A stretch of DNA of 64,000 bases from Fasciolopsis buskii (GCA_008360955.1 LUCM01004827.1:62001-126000); one strand, 5' to 3'; positions 22,640 to 37,500 are shown, counted from the first letter of the stretch. Notes: generated from the sequence alone by a model not told the origin. Translations and numbers: made by a program.

Positions 22640-25275
22640 GCACTCTACTGGTCAAGATGTCCATTCCGGCATTGCTGAGTATCAGCATCCGCTCTCCGTT
22701 TACGAACACGTCGGATCTGTCTCTCGCTCTTCAATCCCCGATCCATGTTCACACGTGTCATTTGCATACAAGAATCGTGGCTGAACTCGGATATCGCTGA
22801 TGCACCCGTCTCGATAGACAGCTTCAGACTCCATCGGCAGGACAGAGTTTCGAATGGAAGAAGACTAGAGGCGATGTGGCAACATACATAAACTCCTTCT
22901 CCTCTGGAAAGTTCGAAGTTATTTATACGTACTCGATAAACGAAATCGACTGCCTCGTGACACAATATCATCCTAGGTTTTATCGCCATACCGATAGAAT
23001 CCGAACGAACCCGTTTATTGTCCCTTCTAACTCGCAACACAATATTACATCTTTTTGACTCTTCCAGCATTTATTTTTTCTCTTCTTTAGGATAGTCTGC
23101 ATATTATTGTGGTCGATTTCAATCATGCATCAACCCTACCACCGACTGTATTTGATTTGACTGACCTCTGTTTTCACTAGTGGCGGCTCCATTTTGGATA
23201 GGGCTATCACCACCAACCCCGATTTATTTTTCTTGAAAATGCGTGCTCCAATTTCAAGTAGTGTTCTGTTAGGGCCCAGGATATACTCTAAGTTAGCTTT
23301 CCATTCCTTCAGGCGAACAAATGCAATCCCAGTTCGCCTCGGTAACTTTAACACAACAGTTTCGTTCTTCAGAAATCCTTTCTCAGTGCATCTACCTGTT
23401 TCTCTTTTGAATCCCTGCTGAATGACAATGCCAAACTTTTCACAGAGACGGCTATTGCAATCTCTGACATCTGCTGCCTCTTAGAAGCACCGTTCGTCTC
23501 AAATGGCCATATCTCCATCTGAAACTGAAATCTCCAAGAAGACGCAAGGAGCACTTCTACAAATCCTTTAATAACTCAAGAGTGTGGTATATTTCCAACC
23601 TAATAAAAGCTGAAATCAAACGCATCGATATGACATTCGCCAGCCAAATCTTGAGTGGCAACAATAATCAATTCTTATTGAGTTGCATTCGACTGTTGTG
23701 TAGGAAGAAAACGAAAAGTGCAAAATTTTCTGCGGACGTCGAGAGCTTCAATAGTGTTTTAATCCATCCTTTCATTTAAACCCAAGTCACATTTGGTCAG
23801 GTTGATGATATGACAGTTACAAAATTTTCTAGCGTAGAGATGCTCGACCTCCTCCGCACCACTAAAATTACCACATGGGTTAGTCCTGACAATCTGTCCT
23901 CAGCTCTTTTAAGGCACGGTGCTGCAGTTCTAACAGATAAATTTACTTTTCTGATTAACTCATCATTACGCTCGTCTTCTATCCATGACTGCTGGAGACT
24001 GGCCGCCAACATTCCCAAAATCTCACAGTTCTGCTGCCTTGGCAAAACGTTTCCATCCTAAACCCATAACATTTGGTCTCAAAATGACGGAGCGTGCTAT
24101 ACTTAAGTGCTTGCCTTCTTTCATGTATCTTCTTGACCAACCTTTTCAGTTGGCCTATAGATCTAAAAGGTTCACATTGAACGCTTTCGCCTCCCTCATT
24201 CACCACATTTGAAAGTCCTTAAACGCATCAGTTAAATCTGTGCGTCACGCCTTCCTGGACCATTCATCGGCATTTGACAGTCTCATGGTCTCTTCTACTC
24301 CACAAACTGCAAACACTTGGTTGTCCCAGGCCTTTATAAGCATGGCTGTCTGACTACTTCACGAACCGAACCCAGTGCACACGAATGGAGGGTAAAACTT
24401 CAATACCCTGGGTTAAGGTCTTAGGTGTGCTACAGAGTGCTGCCTTTTTAACTTATCCCTTCTCTACTTACATCACCGACTTATCAGCTAGCTCCCCCCG
24501 TCATCTGTTTAAGTATGCTGATGATGTTGCCCTCTCCCAAGCCGTTCCGAAAACGATGATTTTTAAAAAATTTTCCAACAACCCACCTTCCGTTTACGAT
24601 TTCTGTGCACGAACTGGTTTCAATCTCAAGACATCTAAATATTTCGAATGTCTGTTCTCTCTCTCGGTCAGCCTACCCATCTGAAGCGTCTTCCATCAAC
24701 TCAGACACAATTACCACGGTCAATTCTGTGAAATACCTAGGAGTTACTGTGATTAAAATTCGAAGTGGACTTCGCACATTTCTACCTGTGTAAAGAATCT
24801 CCGACGGTTGTCATTTCAGAACAGAAAGTGTCGACAGTACGAGGTGAAACAAAGCACCATCTCCCGATTTCTATACCTATGTGTTTTTCTAATCCTTCTT
24901 TACTGTCCCCCTGTCATTCTTCCATGTTCACTTAGGTAGGTCTTTAAAAGTAGTCCTCGGCGGCTACCAATAATTAGCTGTGTGTTTCATTCCACTAACT
25001 GAGTTTTCCTTCAATTTAGGTGTTCATTACTTATCACCATATAGGAAGTTTTCTCACAAAATTCTTTCAGATCTCACGCATCCTCTGCACAACGATCTTT
25101 CAGAGTGCCGCTCTCATGTTTCAACACGATCAACTTTTTGTTCCATACCCTATAGAATCTTTATCTATAGGAACCCCAAATTTAGCACGCATTTTAGCCG
25201 AATTCCTGAGCCAGCTACCATAGTTTGCTCTGAATATTCCTCTATGGATTATTTTCACATTTTTAAAAGGTGGCG
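22640..25275 (+). mobile_element. Decayed CR1/Jockey-like LINE (endonuclease and reverse transcriptase)
   Basis: Pieces of one non-LTR retrotransposon ORF2 appear in the right order, broken by many stops and frameshifts. Endonuclease-like pieces are RGDVATYINS (about 22873), YSINEIDCLV and IIVVDFNHAS (about 23105). Reverse transcriptase-like pieces are MTERAILKCL and DQPFQLAYRSKRFTLNAFAS (24085-24200), AFLDHSSAFDS (motif A, about 24250), a GVLQSA..TYPF motif B (about 24425), FKYADDVAL (motif C, about 24511) and SVKYLGVTV (about 24725). The C-terminal tail has ILYCPPV-like (about 24895) and ILSDLTHPLHNDL (about 25055) blocks. GVLQ..L in place of GVRQGCP, plus the HPLH tail, favours CR1/Jockey over RTE. 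It cannot move by itself. Confidence 0.8.
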
Positions 25276-27029
25276 AATATAAATAATTTCCTATTTTAAT
25301 TTTTACCCTCATGAATTTGACTGAAATGCGACATTATTTTCTGCACGCAAAAGTTTATGCAATACAACATAATACAATATGTAGTCATGAAATTACTCAA
25401 AGAACCATCCGACCACCGCTAATGGATTCTAAATTACGAGAGTCAATTCCGTTGTGACTAGTAGGTTTCGCATGCAAATAGACGGACAACATCTGTCCAG
25501 AAGCACACCAACGGTTTTGCTGTTATTCTCACTTTTATCTTGCGTCCTCTCTCCGAAAGCTAGCATCGCCTGATCAAGGAAAAACTGCCGATGAATTGCC
25601 GTATAATTCTTAACGTCATAATTTATTCACGGTTACAATGATTCGAGCTATGTTCGAATACCGAACAAAATTTTTCAAATCTCATCATAGTAAGGAAGAA
25701 ATTAAATTTTCCTGTTGACAATATTTTCATTATTTCATATTAATAAAAATTCACTAGGTCGTTGGCAAAATGACCTGGATTCAAATGAGATCCTTCGAAG
25801 TAAGACGCACAAACAAGCACAGTAACTGGTGAGCTATTTCATTGAAATTACTCTTTGCGGTTAATACGCCACAACATTAACTAGACCAAACCAAAACTGT
25901 GTTAATGGCAAGATAATTCTGCTTCGATACGCTTGAAATGCTTTCCCATTCCCATACACTCAAGAATTTACTTACTTGATTTGTGCGCTGGCTAAAATAC
26001 ATATACATAAGAGATCCTCCTCTGATTTCGATTAATTCAGTTATCTATCAACCCGTGCCGATTTGCTAACCTTGTATTCAGAGCTCATGAGATATTTCGG
26101 TCAAATCCCCTGGTACTTTCCGGCACCTTTCCATCTTTGTTGACTTGCGACACTTTGGGCCGTATGCGAATGACGAACAGCCTGTCATCACATGATTTCT
26201 TAAACGATCGCTGATATGTGGTTCAGTGGCATGCTCATACCTCAGTTTTTAATATTCATTTCGCTTACGTTAAACATTTTGTGGGTTTTTGTGTGATTCA
26301 AACAAGATTGCGACACTGAAAAGCACGGCAGACCATGTTGGCTTGTGTTGCTTTTTCCCAAAGTTGTACGGTGAATATGCGTTTTTACTAATTGAGTTTT
26401 GCGCTCGGCACGCACACCTTTATTTTGAAATTTTATGGGGCCCTCCCGTGTGACTGACCGAGTAAAGCAATTTCGCCATGGTGTCAAACCAAAGTCGATC
26501 GGCTGAGTTGCTATCTTTGCTCTGATTTAAGATATCTTAACCGTGCGCGTTAATTCCTAAGCGGCAACTGAAAACCAACAAACAATGATCATAGTATCCA
26601 GTACAGATAAGCATCCGTTTATTTTGAATTCCTCCCAAAATTCTTAAATCTTCTCCAGTCGTGAAGCACGAAACTTTATTGTGGCCAATGGATGTTCGCT
26701 TTGTCAACTGTACGAGGAGAGAAGGAGTAACTTGAAGAACACATGAAAATCAAAACACTGCGATTGGTCGCAGGACTATTTCCTTTCACCATATCAGATT
26801 ACATCACTACTTGCTAACCTGCTAACTGTCTATGCACCCTTGTTACTAGACTTTGGTCAAGAGAGTTCAACAGCCGGGTTAAGAATTCAGTGTTACGATG
26901 CTAAAGATTAAATTTTTCGAGGCTGATAACAATCCCCCTCTGACTATACATGATTTGCTTGACGGCAAACCTCAAGTAATTGTGGATTCAGAAATACCTT
27001 CACAAGTCTAGTCTGTTTTAAGGTGATAA

Positions 27030-27105
27030 TCAAGTGCACTAAGTGTCCGTCACCCCGAATTGGTCAGAGGTTCGAACCCGAGAACCGCTGGTCAACGCCG
27101 GCCAC
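27030..27105 (+). repeat. Possible SINE head (box B-like)
   Basis: The plus strand has AGAGGTTCGAACCCGAG at about 27065-27081, a near-perfect box B. It lies roughly 40 bases after a weak box A-like stretch. No tail or second copy was identified, so only a tRNA-related origin is suggested. Confidence 0.3.
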
Positions 27106-30100
27106 ACAGTTCTTTATCGCCAGGCTGTTTGCCATGCTTGACCTACGGTATGTGATCCCACTGCACTCCAAGTTTCTAAGTCATGATTGTCGGTCCCTTG
27201 CCACATCCTTATGAACCTTGCGGCATGCCCCTTCCAGTACGCTCATACATCAGTGATGCCATACAAAGGCAACAAAAGAATACCTATCAAAATCCTAGCT
27301 AAAGTTGATCGTTTTTGCCTCTCACAACAATTCATCCTAGCATCTGTTATCTAATTTCAGAATCATATAACGTGGATTTTTCAACCACTTTTATTAAACC
27401 CTTTTTGAAAGTTTTCAAATGACTGGTTGTTAAGATGTCTACAGTCTAAAGCTATTGAGAATGATAGCGAATAATCAGTAATTGAAAACATGTTTGCAAT
27501 TTTTACCCAGAAGTAGTTAACATGAATTCAGAAAAAGTCTATCCATTATTCTAAATTATGGTTTTGTTCAGTGTAGGGAAAACATCGAGCAACAATGTTT
27601 TCGAGTCCAGTTTTGTGCCCTTTTCCAGAACCACCACCAAATCTCACAACCTACTTCGACGCAGCCCTGACCGACGTTTCTGGTGAGCTGCATTGCTATG
27701 AACTCTAAAATAAAATTCATCCCAGTTTGCACCCACTTCGTCTGTGATCTCCATTGACAATAATTTACTGAATAACCAATAAAGAAGATACAAAACTAAT
27801 TTCTCGCTTTGCCAAATTCTAAGTAGACACGCACAAATACGGCTTCTATGTTAAAAGTATACACTGTGGAGCGTTCGATGCACCCCAAAAGTCTTTGAGG
27901 TTATTATTTATAAACTGCATATTATTGTTCAGGAACTAGTCACTTCAGTTCACTGTTCGTACACTTCACTCTGACATTCTGATCTTTTAATACTTCATTT
28001 TGTCTTGTAGCATTAAAAACTCACGGCATAGTGAATACAAAAGTCACTGTTTGTCTATTTGACATATCAAGTCATTTTGACCACAGCAACTCAAACGGAT
28101 ATCATTCTTGAATCCCATGGATACTTGAATATCAAAAACGGCCTGTCCAATCCCCCGGTGGTCTGACTCAATTTACCAATGTTTGGCGCGTTCAACAGCA
28201 GCGACGGAACATTTTCTAAGGCCGTTTTATAGGAACATTTCCCCCTATAATTTTCGTTCGAAAATTTCAGCTAATAATCTTATTTCAGAAAAAGAGGAAC
28301 CTATTTGTTCGCACAGAAACTGCGTTCATTTGAGAATAATTCGACAAAGGAGGGTAGCGATAATAGGATGCAACTGAAATTGCCATCCCAAAAACGTGTT
28401 ATGGCATAAAATTATAAGGATTTGGACAACGTTACTAGTGAGTGAGAAACATCAGAGGATACATTTTCATTACGCCGAACTACTGACAAATCGCACCTCT
28501 TCCTTTGATTCTTCTACTGTTTGCATACTCTGTTGCACCCAACCAGCTGTACTGCATGCTCCGGAACCCCGCTGGCAGTGATTCAACGGTCCAAATGGCT
28601 GTGTTTGGATGCAAATTCCGTGGATCGAAGTCCGATGGTTCCTAGTCCCTTCACCGGCTGACGGCCTACAACCGGCGACAACGTCTGTCTGAGAATATTA
28701 CACATGATGATGTCAGAAAATGAGGACATAAAAAGTCAAAGACGATCTTATAGCAAAGGTTACAAGAATGTCTAAAAAGGATCTGTTTGTAATGGGCAAA
28801 CTCAATCCCATTCACAAAAATTTAAGTGCCAGTGTGAAAAATTGACACCTTTTAAAATCACTCAACTTGAAGTAATCATTTCTGGTTGAAGCCGGTTTTT
28901 AATACGCTCTATCCTCTCTGCACCGAAACGTGTGCTATTAGTATACCTAAATGAATGAGCAGAGCCCTCTGTGAATCACTATTTAGAACTCAGACAACCA
29001 TTGGGTGTAGTAAAAGGGATTCAGTAGTTCTGCAACGGTTATTTATTGTAATGCAGAAGCTAGTTTTTGTTTTCACATAGGAAATTTTGTAAACCTCAAG
29101 ATAGTTCCCCTAACAAGACTAGTAGACAGTCTCTGAAACACTATGCAAGCCTAATTTGGCAGGCGGTTCTCAGAGAGGTTCGTTTGACACTTTTGTGTTC
29201 GAGAATAAGGTGTCGCAGCTCAAGCAATCGAATGATCTCAGTAAACAAAACTGTTTGCAGCTGAAGAAATAAAAGCTGCGGTTTAACATCAATAGCTTAA
29301 AGTAAAGTGATAGTATTTCTTTCATAACCTGGTGGTGTCTGGTCTCATAACTACGGCAAAACGGTCAGTTCATGGATAAAACAAATTCAGCAATATGAAC
29401 AGCGTGCATATATTGACAATTATCTTGACATCCTTTAGAGTTGAGATATCCTGCTTAGCAGGATAACCAAAGGTATTGGTAAGCTGTTACTGACTGACAG
29501 AATGTTCCGGTGGTTTTTTGCTGTACTAGCCTCATCGAAGAGTACTAACATGGATTGAATATACATCGGCTGTTGTTCAAGAATCCAGGCCTTTGGCGAC
29601 GGCAAATTCCGGCAGTCGTGTAAATGATCTACTCTTTCGAGCCAGCAATTGTGGGTCAATGAAGGATTTGCGTCTTTGTGTTCTAGTTATCGACCCTTTT
29701 CTCGGAAGCGCAATACATCTTTTCTCATCTGGCGTTGCCGGTGAACCTTGAGTAGCCAAAACTCTCCAAGCGCTGATAAAACATTGTTCCTGGAAGCAAA
29801 ATGTAATCACTTTAAAGCTCACTCCGCAATCAGTGCAGTCAAGATCTCTACTGATAATGCCGCACCAAATTGAAAATAACTGAAAGAAACAAAACTGTTA
29901 TCACTAAACTGAATAAATTTATCGAAGCGACAAGATGTGGTAATGACTCTTGGTACGCACATCAAATTGGTGCAGTTATGTTAGTAACAGTTTTCAATTA
30001 CGTTCAGTTTTTCCAACCATTTACCTGACAGTACCGTTCTCTGGCTTTCGTTTCCGTCTCAAGTACCGCTCGTTCATACGAGGTAAACGGAAAGTGACGA

Positions 30101-32689
30101 AAAGAAGGATTAAGTCCATTCTGGGAAGCGGAGCAACCAAAAAGAAGAAAAAGATTTCGAGTCCAGTAGCACAGCTGAACGTGATTTGATCTTTATTACT
30201 CATTGTCTCCAACCAGCCCCCGGGGGATCTGGCAGGTCCCAACTCGATAATTTTGTTCGGTTCAGTTCGGTTTGTACAACCACTAACCTTAGACCAACGC
30301 GCCCTGCTTTTCGTTACCACCTCATAGCATTAGTTCCGCAAATAAAAAGGACAATGAACAGCGGAAAATCGATTGCAAATGATAAAGTGAGAAACAGTAC
30401 AGAAGAAAGGTTTCGAATACAAAAACTCCCATTCGGTAGGCCGACTTGACTTATACCAGTCAGTCCTCTGAACGCGATTTGCTTCCTTTTTCGTCATAAA
30501 ATTGAATGATCACCCTGGTCTCTTTTCAAATCTTTAATCATCTCGGAGAACAGCGCCACATGAGGCAGTTATTCAGTAGGCATGAGCGGAATATCTCCCA
30601 GCTTTTTCAGTTTATTCACAGTCTTGTTCCATTTCCTTGGTGTCACTGTTAATGTCTATCACAGTCGTCCTAGTTCTATCACACAATTCAATTCTGACTT
30701 CAAACATCCCGGCTCTACAATTAAAGCCCTGTCAAGGCCGCAAGAGCTCTCTGACAATCGCATTGTTTAAGCATTCGTCTGCTATCTACTCGTTTAGTGA
30801 TTATTTTTTTCTCATTTTTTCGATAATTATTTTTATCTTATTTACCCTATTTGGACACGAATACTTTTTTGCCTTTTAAAGTGGTTGCAAGAATCCTTTT
30901 TTATCCATTCTGGAAGAAGTGTGTACGAAAATGCTTATTATAAACGGCGCCGGTTCCAACTAGTCATTTTTTATTGATCTATTTAACAAAGTTCCAAAAA
31001 CCATAGAAGCTTTTCTGAACCGCTGATGAACCTTTGTCAGAATGGCGCGCAAAATTCTTTGGCCAACAAAATCGATATCATAGTTAGTTGTCCATTTCAA
31101 ATATCATTCATTACTGTATGGAAATAGAGCGTGAGGTCGCATCAAGAAGCCATCTGCAATTCAACCTTGGGTCAGTTGTAATGTTTTTACATCATTCTAA
31201 TCAAACTCAAGCTTTGCACATACATATTATATGAATTCTTAATATAGCACAATCATACGCTCCGCAGCAAGCCTTCTTTAGAGGGTGGACAACTTTGGAT
31301 ACGTCGGCATCACCGAACAGTAAATGGAAGATTTTCAATTTAGTGACTTTAACGTTGCTGAATATCTTCATACTGCCAGTTTGTCATGAAACCCCGTGGG
31401 GTCGCCTACCCAGTAAAAACGATGAAAACCATTTACAGGTGTCATTTGTGTTCATACCCTTCGAGTTCCCATTTGAACCAGAACTCAAGGTGAAGGTGCG
31501 TACCTCAAACTCCTCATCGATGAGATCGTGCAAGGTTGTCGATCCCCGCTTTTGGGCAGAGTGACGGAGAAAATTTCCTCTCGTGTGGTTTCAAGGCATT
31601 GCTCCGCTGATACCGCGTGATGAACAATTGTATTTAGCATATAAAGCATTATGGGCATAGATCGATTATTCAGGCTCTCTAGTTTGAATTCACAACCTTT
31701 GTCCTATTTAGGCTATGCACATAAAGGCCATTTATATTAGGAGTCGATTGTTTCTCACCGACATTTTTCATCCAAGAAAATTACAAATTAAGTAGTTGTA
31801 CATCGTGCGACAAAGTTTAGCACGATGTTTTGAGCATGTACTGCCAGCCTAATAGAAAGGGTTTGACGCACGATCACTTGTTCCTAGCTCACGTCTCAAA
31901 AACAAATGGCAGCTGTACAAAACTTCGTAATAGTTAAAGCATTCATGGCACTGGATCTTAAATAATTTCGCACAAGTATCCAAAAGTTTAAATAAGACAA
32001 GCGAGTTGGGACTTGCTGTTGGACGGTGTCTTTACAGACCCAAAACAAAACAATGTCAACCACTGATGTTGTAACGAACGGCACTGTAGTACTCTAATCT
32101 GTAACCATGCTGGGCGCAATTTTCACGCATTTGGAGTATCCGATGTTGGATGATTAGAGATGCGGCCAGGATTTATGGGGAAAGCAACATTAAATCAGGT
32201 AAGGTATTATTACTAATATGACGCATGAAATAACTATGAATGACGTACATATCGGCCTGAATTCCATTTCTGACGAGGTTCACTTTGAGAACGGTTTGGG
32301 CATCTGATAAGAACTCGTACATTTAGCCGCGCAACATCGATTCAGACCTCAAAACAATACTGCAATTTATCGACGGCCCTGCATCGGACCAGTTGGATCC
32401 CTTATGCAGAATTGAGTTCTAAATGAAGGTACCACATCCACTGCAGTAAAAGATTAAACTTTACTGCGTTGATGGTTTCGTACTCGTTATCTTCATTCAC
32501 AAACCGAACTTATTCATTGCCTTGAAAAGGGTTTCGACTCGCACAGTAAAATCACGTCGACACTATCGCTGATAAGAATGCTGTGCCCCGTTAGGCATCT
32601 TCATTCGGCCAGCTTCCGAATCTCACCAGATTTGCTTCCGCCTAATAAAGCTTTTGATTCACCAATAGCCAACCAAACTTTTCACACTT

Positions 32690-32800
32690 AACTTACAAAC
32701 GCTGATGCATATGGGAAAACAGACGTATCTATCTCGCACACAGAATGCCTTAGCCACTGGTTGTATTCAAGACTCGTATTCGAGACACCATGTTTAGCAT
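32690..32800 (-). repeat. Possible SINE head (box A-like)
   Basis: The minus strand reads CAGTGGCTAAGGCATTCTGT near 32760, like the box A and anticodon arm of tRNA-derived SINEs. A matching box B could not be seen, so confidence is low. Confidence 0.28.
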
Positions 32801-33949
32801 CTGACTAAAATCCCGTTCTGATATTTTATGAAGTTTTATCTGAACTTTTTCGGTACCGTGAGGCTGCAAATTCTGGTCTTGCTGGCTTTGGCGTTCCTCA
32901 CATTGAGAAGGCTAAGACTGTGTTGCTCAAACAGACCTCAGTGAACAGACAGTGTGCACGATTTTTCTTAGAGGTTCTTCTCAGGAGAGCAGTCTTCGCT
33001 TACACAGCGGTAATTTGTCTGCCGCTTCACTACGTGCAGGTGCAACGTGTAACCGAGATGGAATCAAGGGCATATTATAATAATAACTGCTTGACCAATT
33101 ACAAAAAGCAAACTGGCTGAATATGGTGATTTTAGCAGGAGACAAATACTACATTTAGTAGCCTTCCGTCCAAAAAACCGCATTTAGGAGGCCCTTTTGA
33201 TCTTAATTATTGTCGTTGTGGCAGTCAAGAGCGATTGTTGCTTCCGTGTTCAAACGGTCAACTGTTTCTCTCGGTAAGAACCTCAGACATTCCAATAGCC
33301 CGTAATCCAGTTGGCGTTCAACATTTTTGTATCATCATTAGATCCAAATCGACCTCTTTGCCGTTAACCACAGATGATGGGAATGCGCACAAGAAGTCCT
33401 GCCTTTCTGCAGCAATTTCCTCCAACCGAATACCCACTAATTTGCAAACTGGTGACCATCTGGTTTGTTGGGTGCTAAAACGTTGCACGGACAGTTAGAA
33501 TCCGTTAAGCTGTTTTGTCCGACCTATCTAACAATCTTCTGATACGCACCAACAAAAATTCTGCAGCCGACTACACGTGGTAATACCAACCAATCACTAG
33601 TCCCCGGTCATAAATAGGTGACACTATTCCGGCTTATTGAGTTGTACCCTTACTCCTTTTGTCATGAGGCCCTGGATTTATGCGGCTTCTTGATGTACAT
33701 CAGTCCTTCCCGGTCAATAAAGAGAATTACGGCACACGACTAGCAACGCGGTGCGAACTCAGCGCAACTCTACTTAAAGATTCCGAAATCTTGTGGTCTC
33801 AGCAGTGGTCAGAAGTGGAACATGATGAAGCTGCGGAGAATTCTGCAAGTCTCACCGATTCATCAGTCATTATGGGTGAGAGAAACGACCTACGAAGGTG
33901 CTGGTCCGCCAGTTACGGTCAATAGCGATGACTGATAACCAATGGGGGA

Positions 33950-34500
33950 CACCTCGAAACAATTCCGTCTTCAGCATCAGCCCTTGCCCACAGCTGTTTT
34001 AGCACTATTCCTGTGACCTATTTTAACAGATCAATTTTCCGAGCCATAGATCTCCAAAAGAATAATACGCCTTAGACTTCGCAAAGCATGGGGCTTCAAA
34101 GACTCCTCTAAAGCCTTACTCAGATATGGAGGAATAATTCGTTAAAGAAACTTAGATTCTATCCTCCAAGTTGCGACACTTGGACCAGGTTCCAGTCACA
34201 GTGACGGAGCCAACTACTTCCGCCATTTTTAGGAGGGGCTAACCTAGTGACTGCGTTTACCACAGAAATGTGAGCTTAATCCTGAGAGCGTCAAAATTGC
34301 CAGCGTGAGCCATTCTTCTCAGGGTGTACAAAACGCGTGATGGGCAAACTCGAAGGCAACTGGCTGGGTTTGGTGCGGTCGTGGATCCATCGACCGAATC
34401 TTCATTCTCCGACGCTTTCTAGAGCGGTTATGCCCTCCAAAGAACAACATGCGAGAGGCTGCTTGTGGATGCTTAAAGCTCGAGGTCATTTAGCTTCGGT
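33950..34500 (+). mobile_element. RTE-like LINE reverse-transcriptase remnant
   Basis: In two frames separated by a frameshift near 34365-34370 the plus strand encodes NVSLILRASKLPA, then an in-frame stop and AILLRVYKTRDGQTRRQLAG. It then encodes GRGSIDRIFILRRFLERL. These match the HRGISL...S.LLA..IL.RL...RE.Q.REQQAGF.PGRGCIDQIFTLR..LE block before the catalytic motifs of RTE-type reverse transcriptases. The same block occurs in the LINE at 53-56 kb but is clearly diverged, so it is a different or much older family. Sequence up to about 35.05 kb may be its downstream part (LLYGTVE near 35 kb) but is too eroded to claim. Confidence 0.65.
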
Positions 34501-37500
34501 ACTATGACTCACACATGTGCGAGGCAAGATCACAGCCGGGACAGCAAAACTGACTGACAAGCCGCTCTGGAACCACGTGAACAACACGAAGGCTGGGAAT
34601 TAAACCGGCTAAATGCCAGAGGACAAAGAGGAAATCAGCCAAGGCGTCTCCTTCGCGGACGGACTGAAAATGGTCCGATTTTCGTGGGAAGCTAAAAGCC
34701 GACCGGGGACATTGCTCGGAAAGAAGGCTAAAAAAGAACTAATGAATCTATTATTCGGAGGCAGTCGGCAAATGCATTTTAACTTGAGCAAATCTATATA
34801 AATCGTCCAATCGCAACACAACAGGAAACAGTTATACTGATCGTCCAGAGGCCGTTTGCATTGCTGCGGGGTGGATTGAGCTTGAGTCAAGACGACCAGC
34901 TGAGCCCGCTAGTGTTGGTGACTGCGAAAACAGGACTATAAAACAACGGCCGTTGTATTTCTGGAAGATCGCATGGTTTTCCACTTGTCCGATATGGTTG
35001 TTGTATGGTACTGTTGAGTGAGAAAATAGGACACCTGGGAAACATGCCGGTCCCCACACAGTTTTACCGTCGCAAATCAGGTTGGGTTAGGAATGATAGT
35101 TAGGCTTCACCACCCTTAGTCGTCTTCAGCGGAACACGATAAGGCTAGCCTGCATCCCCATTTATTTTTAAATTTGTCACTGAAGATGTTCTACAGAATA
35201 CTTTGTCTGGTCTGACGGACAGTGGAATTGAACTCCTCCAAGTTAGCAGAGTTACTGAAGAGAGCAGACCGACGATATTGCTTTCTAGTGCTCTTTTCCA
35301 ACTACCGCGCAAAACTGAAAGAGGCGAAGCAACTTGACGTTCAAGTGTTAGTTGACATAGAGTTAAGAAGAATTTAGGGTTGCATTTTGCGTTGGTTGGT
35401 ACTTCACAAATCCGTGACTGGAGCCTAAGAGATGAGGATTGCTGTTGCTTATTAGCGTCGGTAGACAATGAAAATCGATCTGGGTGGTGTAACCCATACC
35501 CGATCTATCTTTACCACCGTGACTCAGAAAAGGCCAAAGAACTTCCCCAAGTTTACGGTGAAACAGCAAATGCACTGTCTTTGTTTAGCCAACGATGCTA
35601 TAACCCATAGTTTGAATCTGTTTATTACCCCCTTGCTGAAGTGGAAATCAGTGCGATCGCAAACTCAATATATATTTGAATTTTACAAGTCATTAGGAAA
35701 AAAACTAAAGGGCTAAAAATGTCATTGTTAAAGATCCAGGGGGTGAATCATTATGAATACGATTACTCATGTAGTGAGATAAACAACGCAATTTATCTAA
35801 TAAATTATGAGGCTCTCGCACTATCTATCGTCTAATGGTTTGGTTGGTCGCCAGTTAAAAAAGGCAATCAAGTGACGCAAAAATCCTATCCGTTGCAGTG
35901 ATAACCTGCCACTGGTTCCTCTCTGTGGTCAAAGGCGATCTGTGGTTTCTTATCGTTGAAATTGTCTTTCGTGCACCCATTCGACTTCCAAGAGAATATT
36001 TCCATCCTTCCCCACCTAGTGTGGGCAATTCTACTCTACCAGTTGACCAGCTGCTTGACCGCATCAGTCATTTAAACCCGACAACGATAAGCACTTTACA
36101 ATATATTTACACTCCACATGGTTTGTATCTCCGCAAAGAATACTTTCATAAGCCTCCAACACCACTTCGGAAGAGCTCCTTAAAAGTGGTTAGTCGAGGA
36201 ACACATTTTTCATACAGAAAGCTGATCAGACAGTTAATGTTTTCATTGAAAGATTAAAATCCGCCCATTTTGATCCTTCTCATTCATTCACTATACCCCC
36301 ATAGACTCCCTCAAATAGTCAAACCACAATGCACGCGGACTACATCCCAACAATCGAAGGATTAAACGAAACGGTACGAAATGTCCTCTGTGTATCGTAT
36401 GCTAGTCAGCCCGATAGAGCGCCTGTTTCTTTTAAGTGTTTTCTCTAGTGAACGTGATGGGCATCCCATTATGTGCCTTTTTATTGAGCTCCATTCATGC
36501 AAACAACGCTTCAACACGGGGTTGTGTAGGCACTTGTACTTTACCTTATTTCATAGTTCTCGAAAGTCTCTTGGTGCAACACATTTTTGTTGGTGCCGAT
36601 ATCTAAATGCACAGAATCAATCCACGCGTTTGAACACACTTAACAGAGCATAACACGAAATTTTTCGTTCCATGAACGACTTCCTTGCTCTCCGTTATTT
36701 GTTTTAATTTTGGATGCTGTTGACATCGTGCCTGACAAAATAAGACAATAACATTTCAGAGGCTCCTATTAAATTGATTTTGTTTCAATGCTGCGCACTC
36801 CAAGCCAACAGGGTCAACTGTAGACCAGAATTTTCAGTCGTGAACTACCAAGGAAAACTGTATTGTTTTGTGAGACACCCTCGGTTTTCATTTGTACTGT
36901 TTTAAGCTATTTTCGTCTGTTATAGCTATCTCACCACCGTAAGCTGGTTTGCTTTGGAATGCATTCATTCATTTTGCACTCAAACTGCGCTACGGAATGT
37001 GGCAGTGAACTGAGAAGTTGCATCGGAATGGTGTGTTCCAGGCAAACAGCGCCATTACTCATCCCGTAATGATACGCGTTAGAACTGATAAAGATCCCGA
37101 CAAACCTCAAACACGTGGTCAGCAGTAAGAATCCAGTGGCGGGCACTCTTCGAATGCAGTATGCGGAGTTTTCCTTAAGGCAACATTGCCCCGACTATTT
37201 TATCCACTCGTGGTAACGGACAAGCCGCTGTGCGTGCAAATCGACCGATTATTTGGCTTTTATTTCTAGTGGATTATACTTTTGGTCAAAAGCACCTTTT
37301 CCTTCCAGGGCTGAGCTAGACAGTTTCATGAAACCGTCTTTCAAGAGACGCTAGATTTGGGATCGGATAAAGCATTCATCCTTGTTAGAATCTCCGTCAG
37401 ACTTGGTGGCAATGGGATTACATCCAGGTGATAAGTGCTCAAACAACTTACGGGACTGCACCCTAGTAGCATCCAGACATTACAGTAAAAGCGCACCGCG

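Larger units (their letters stand above)
25276..33949. other. Mostly unrecognised AT-rich sequence
   Basis: I saw no recognised gene. Possible tRNA-like SINE heads are noted separately at 27.0 and 32.7 kb. Frames reach about 99 residues (for example 30021-30320 minus and 31295-31564 plus) without recognisable domains. A short splice-bounded frame near 31438-31494 is too small to support. Confidence 0.4.

Noticed and set aside
29577..29822. Minus-strand frame resembling a repeat-derived protein
   Set aside because: The sequence has a repeat-like feel, but no second copy, box A/B pair or tail was found in the window.
31438..31494. Tiny plus-strand exon (FVFIPFEFPFEPELK)
   Set aside because: It has an acceptor-like CAG and possible donors, but only 17-19 codons and no neighbouring exons to join. 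Not supportable.
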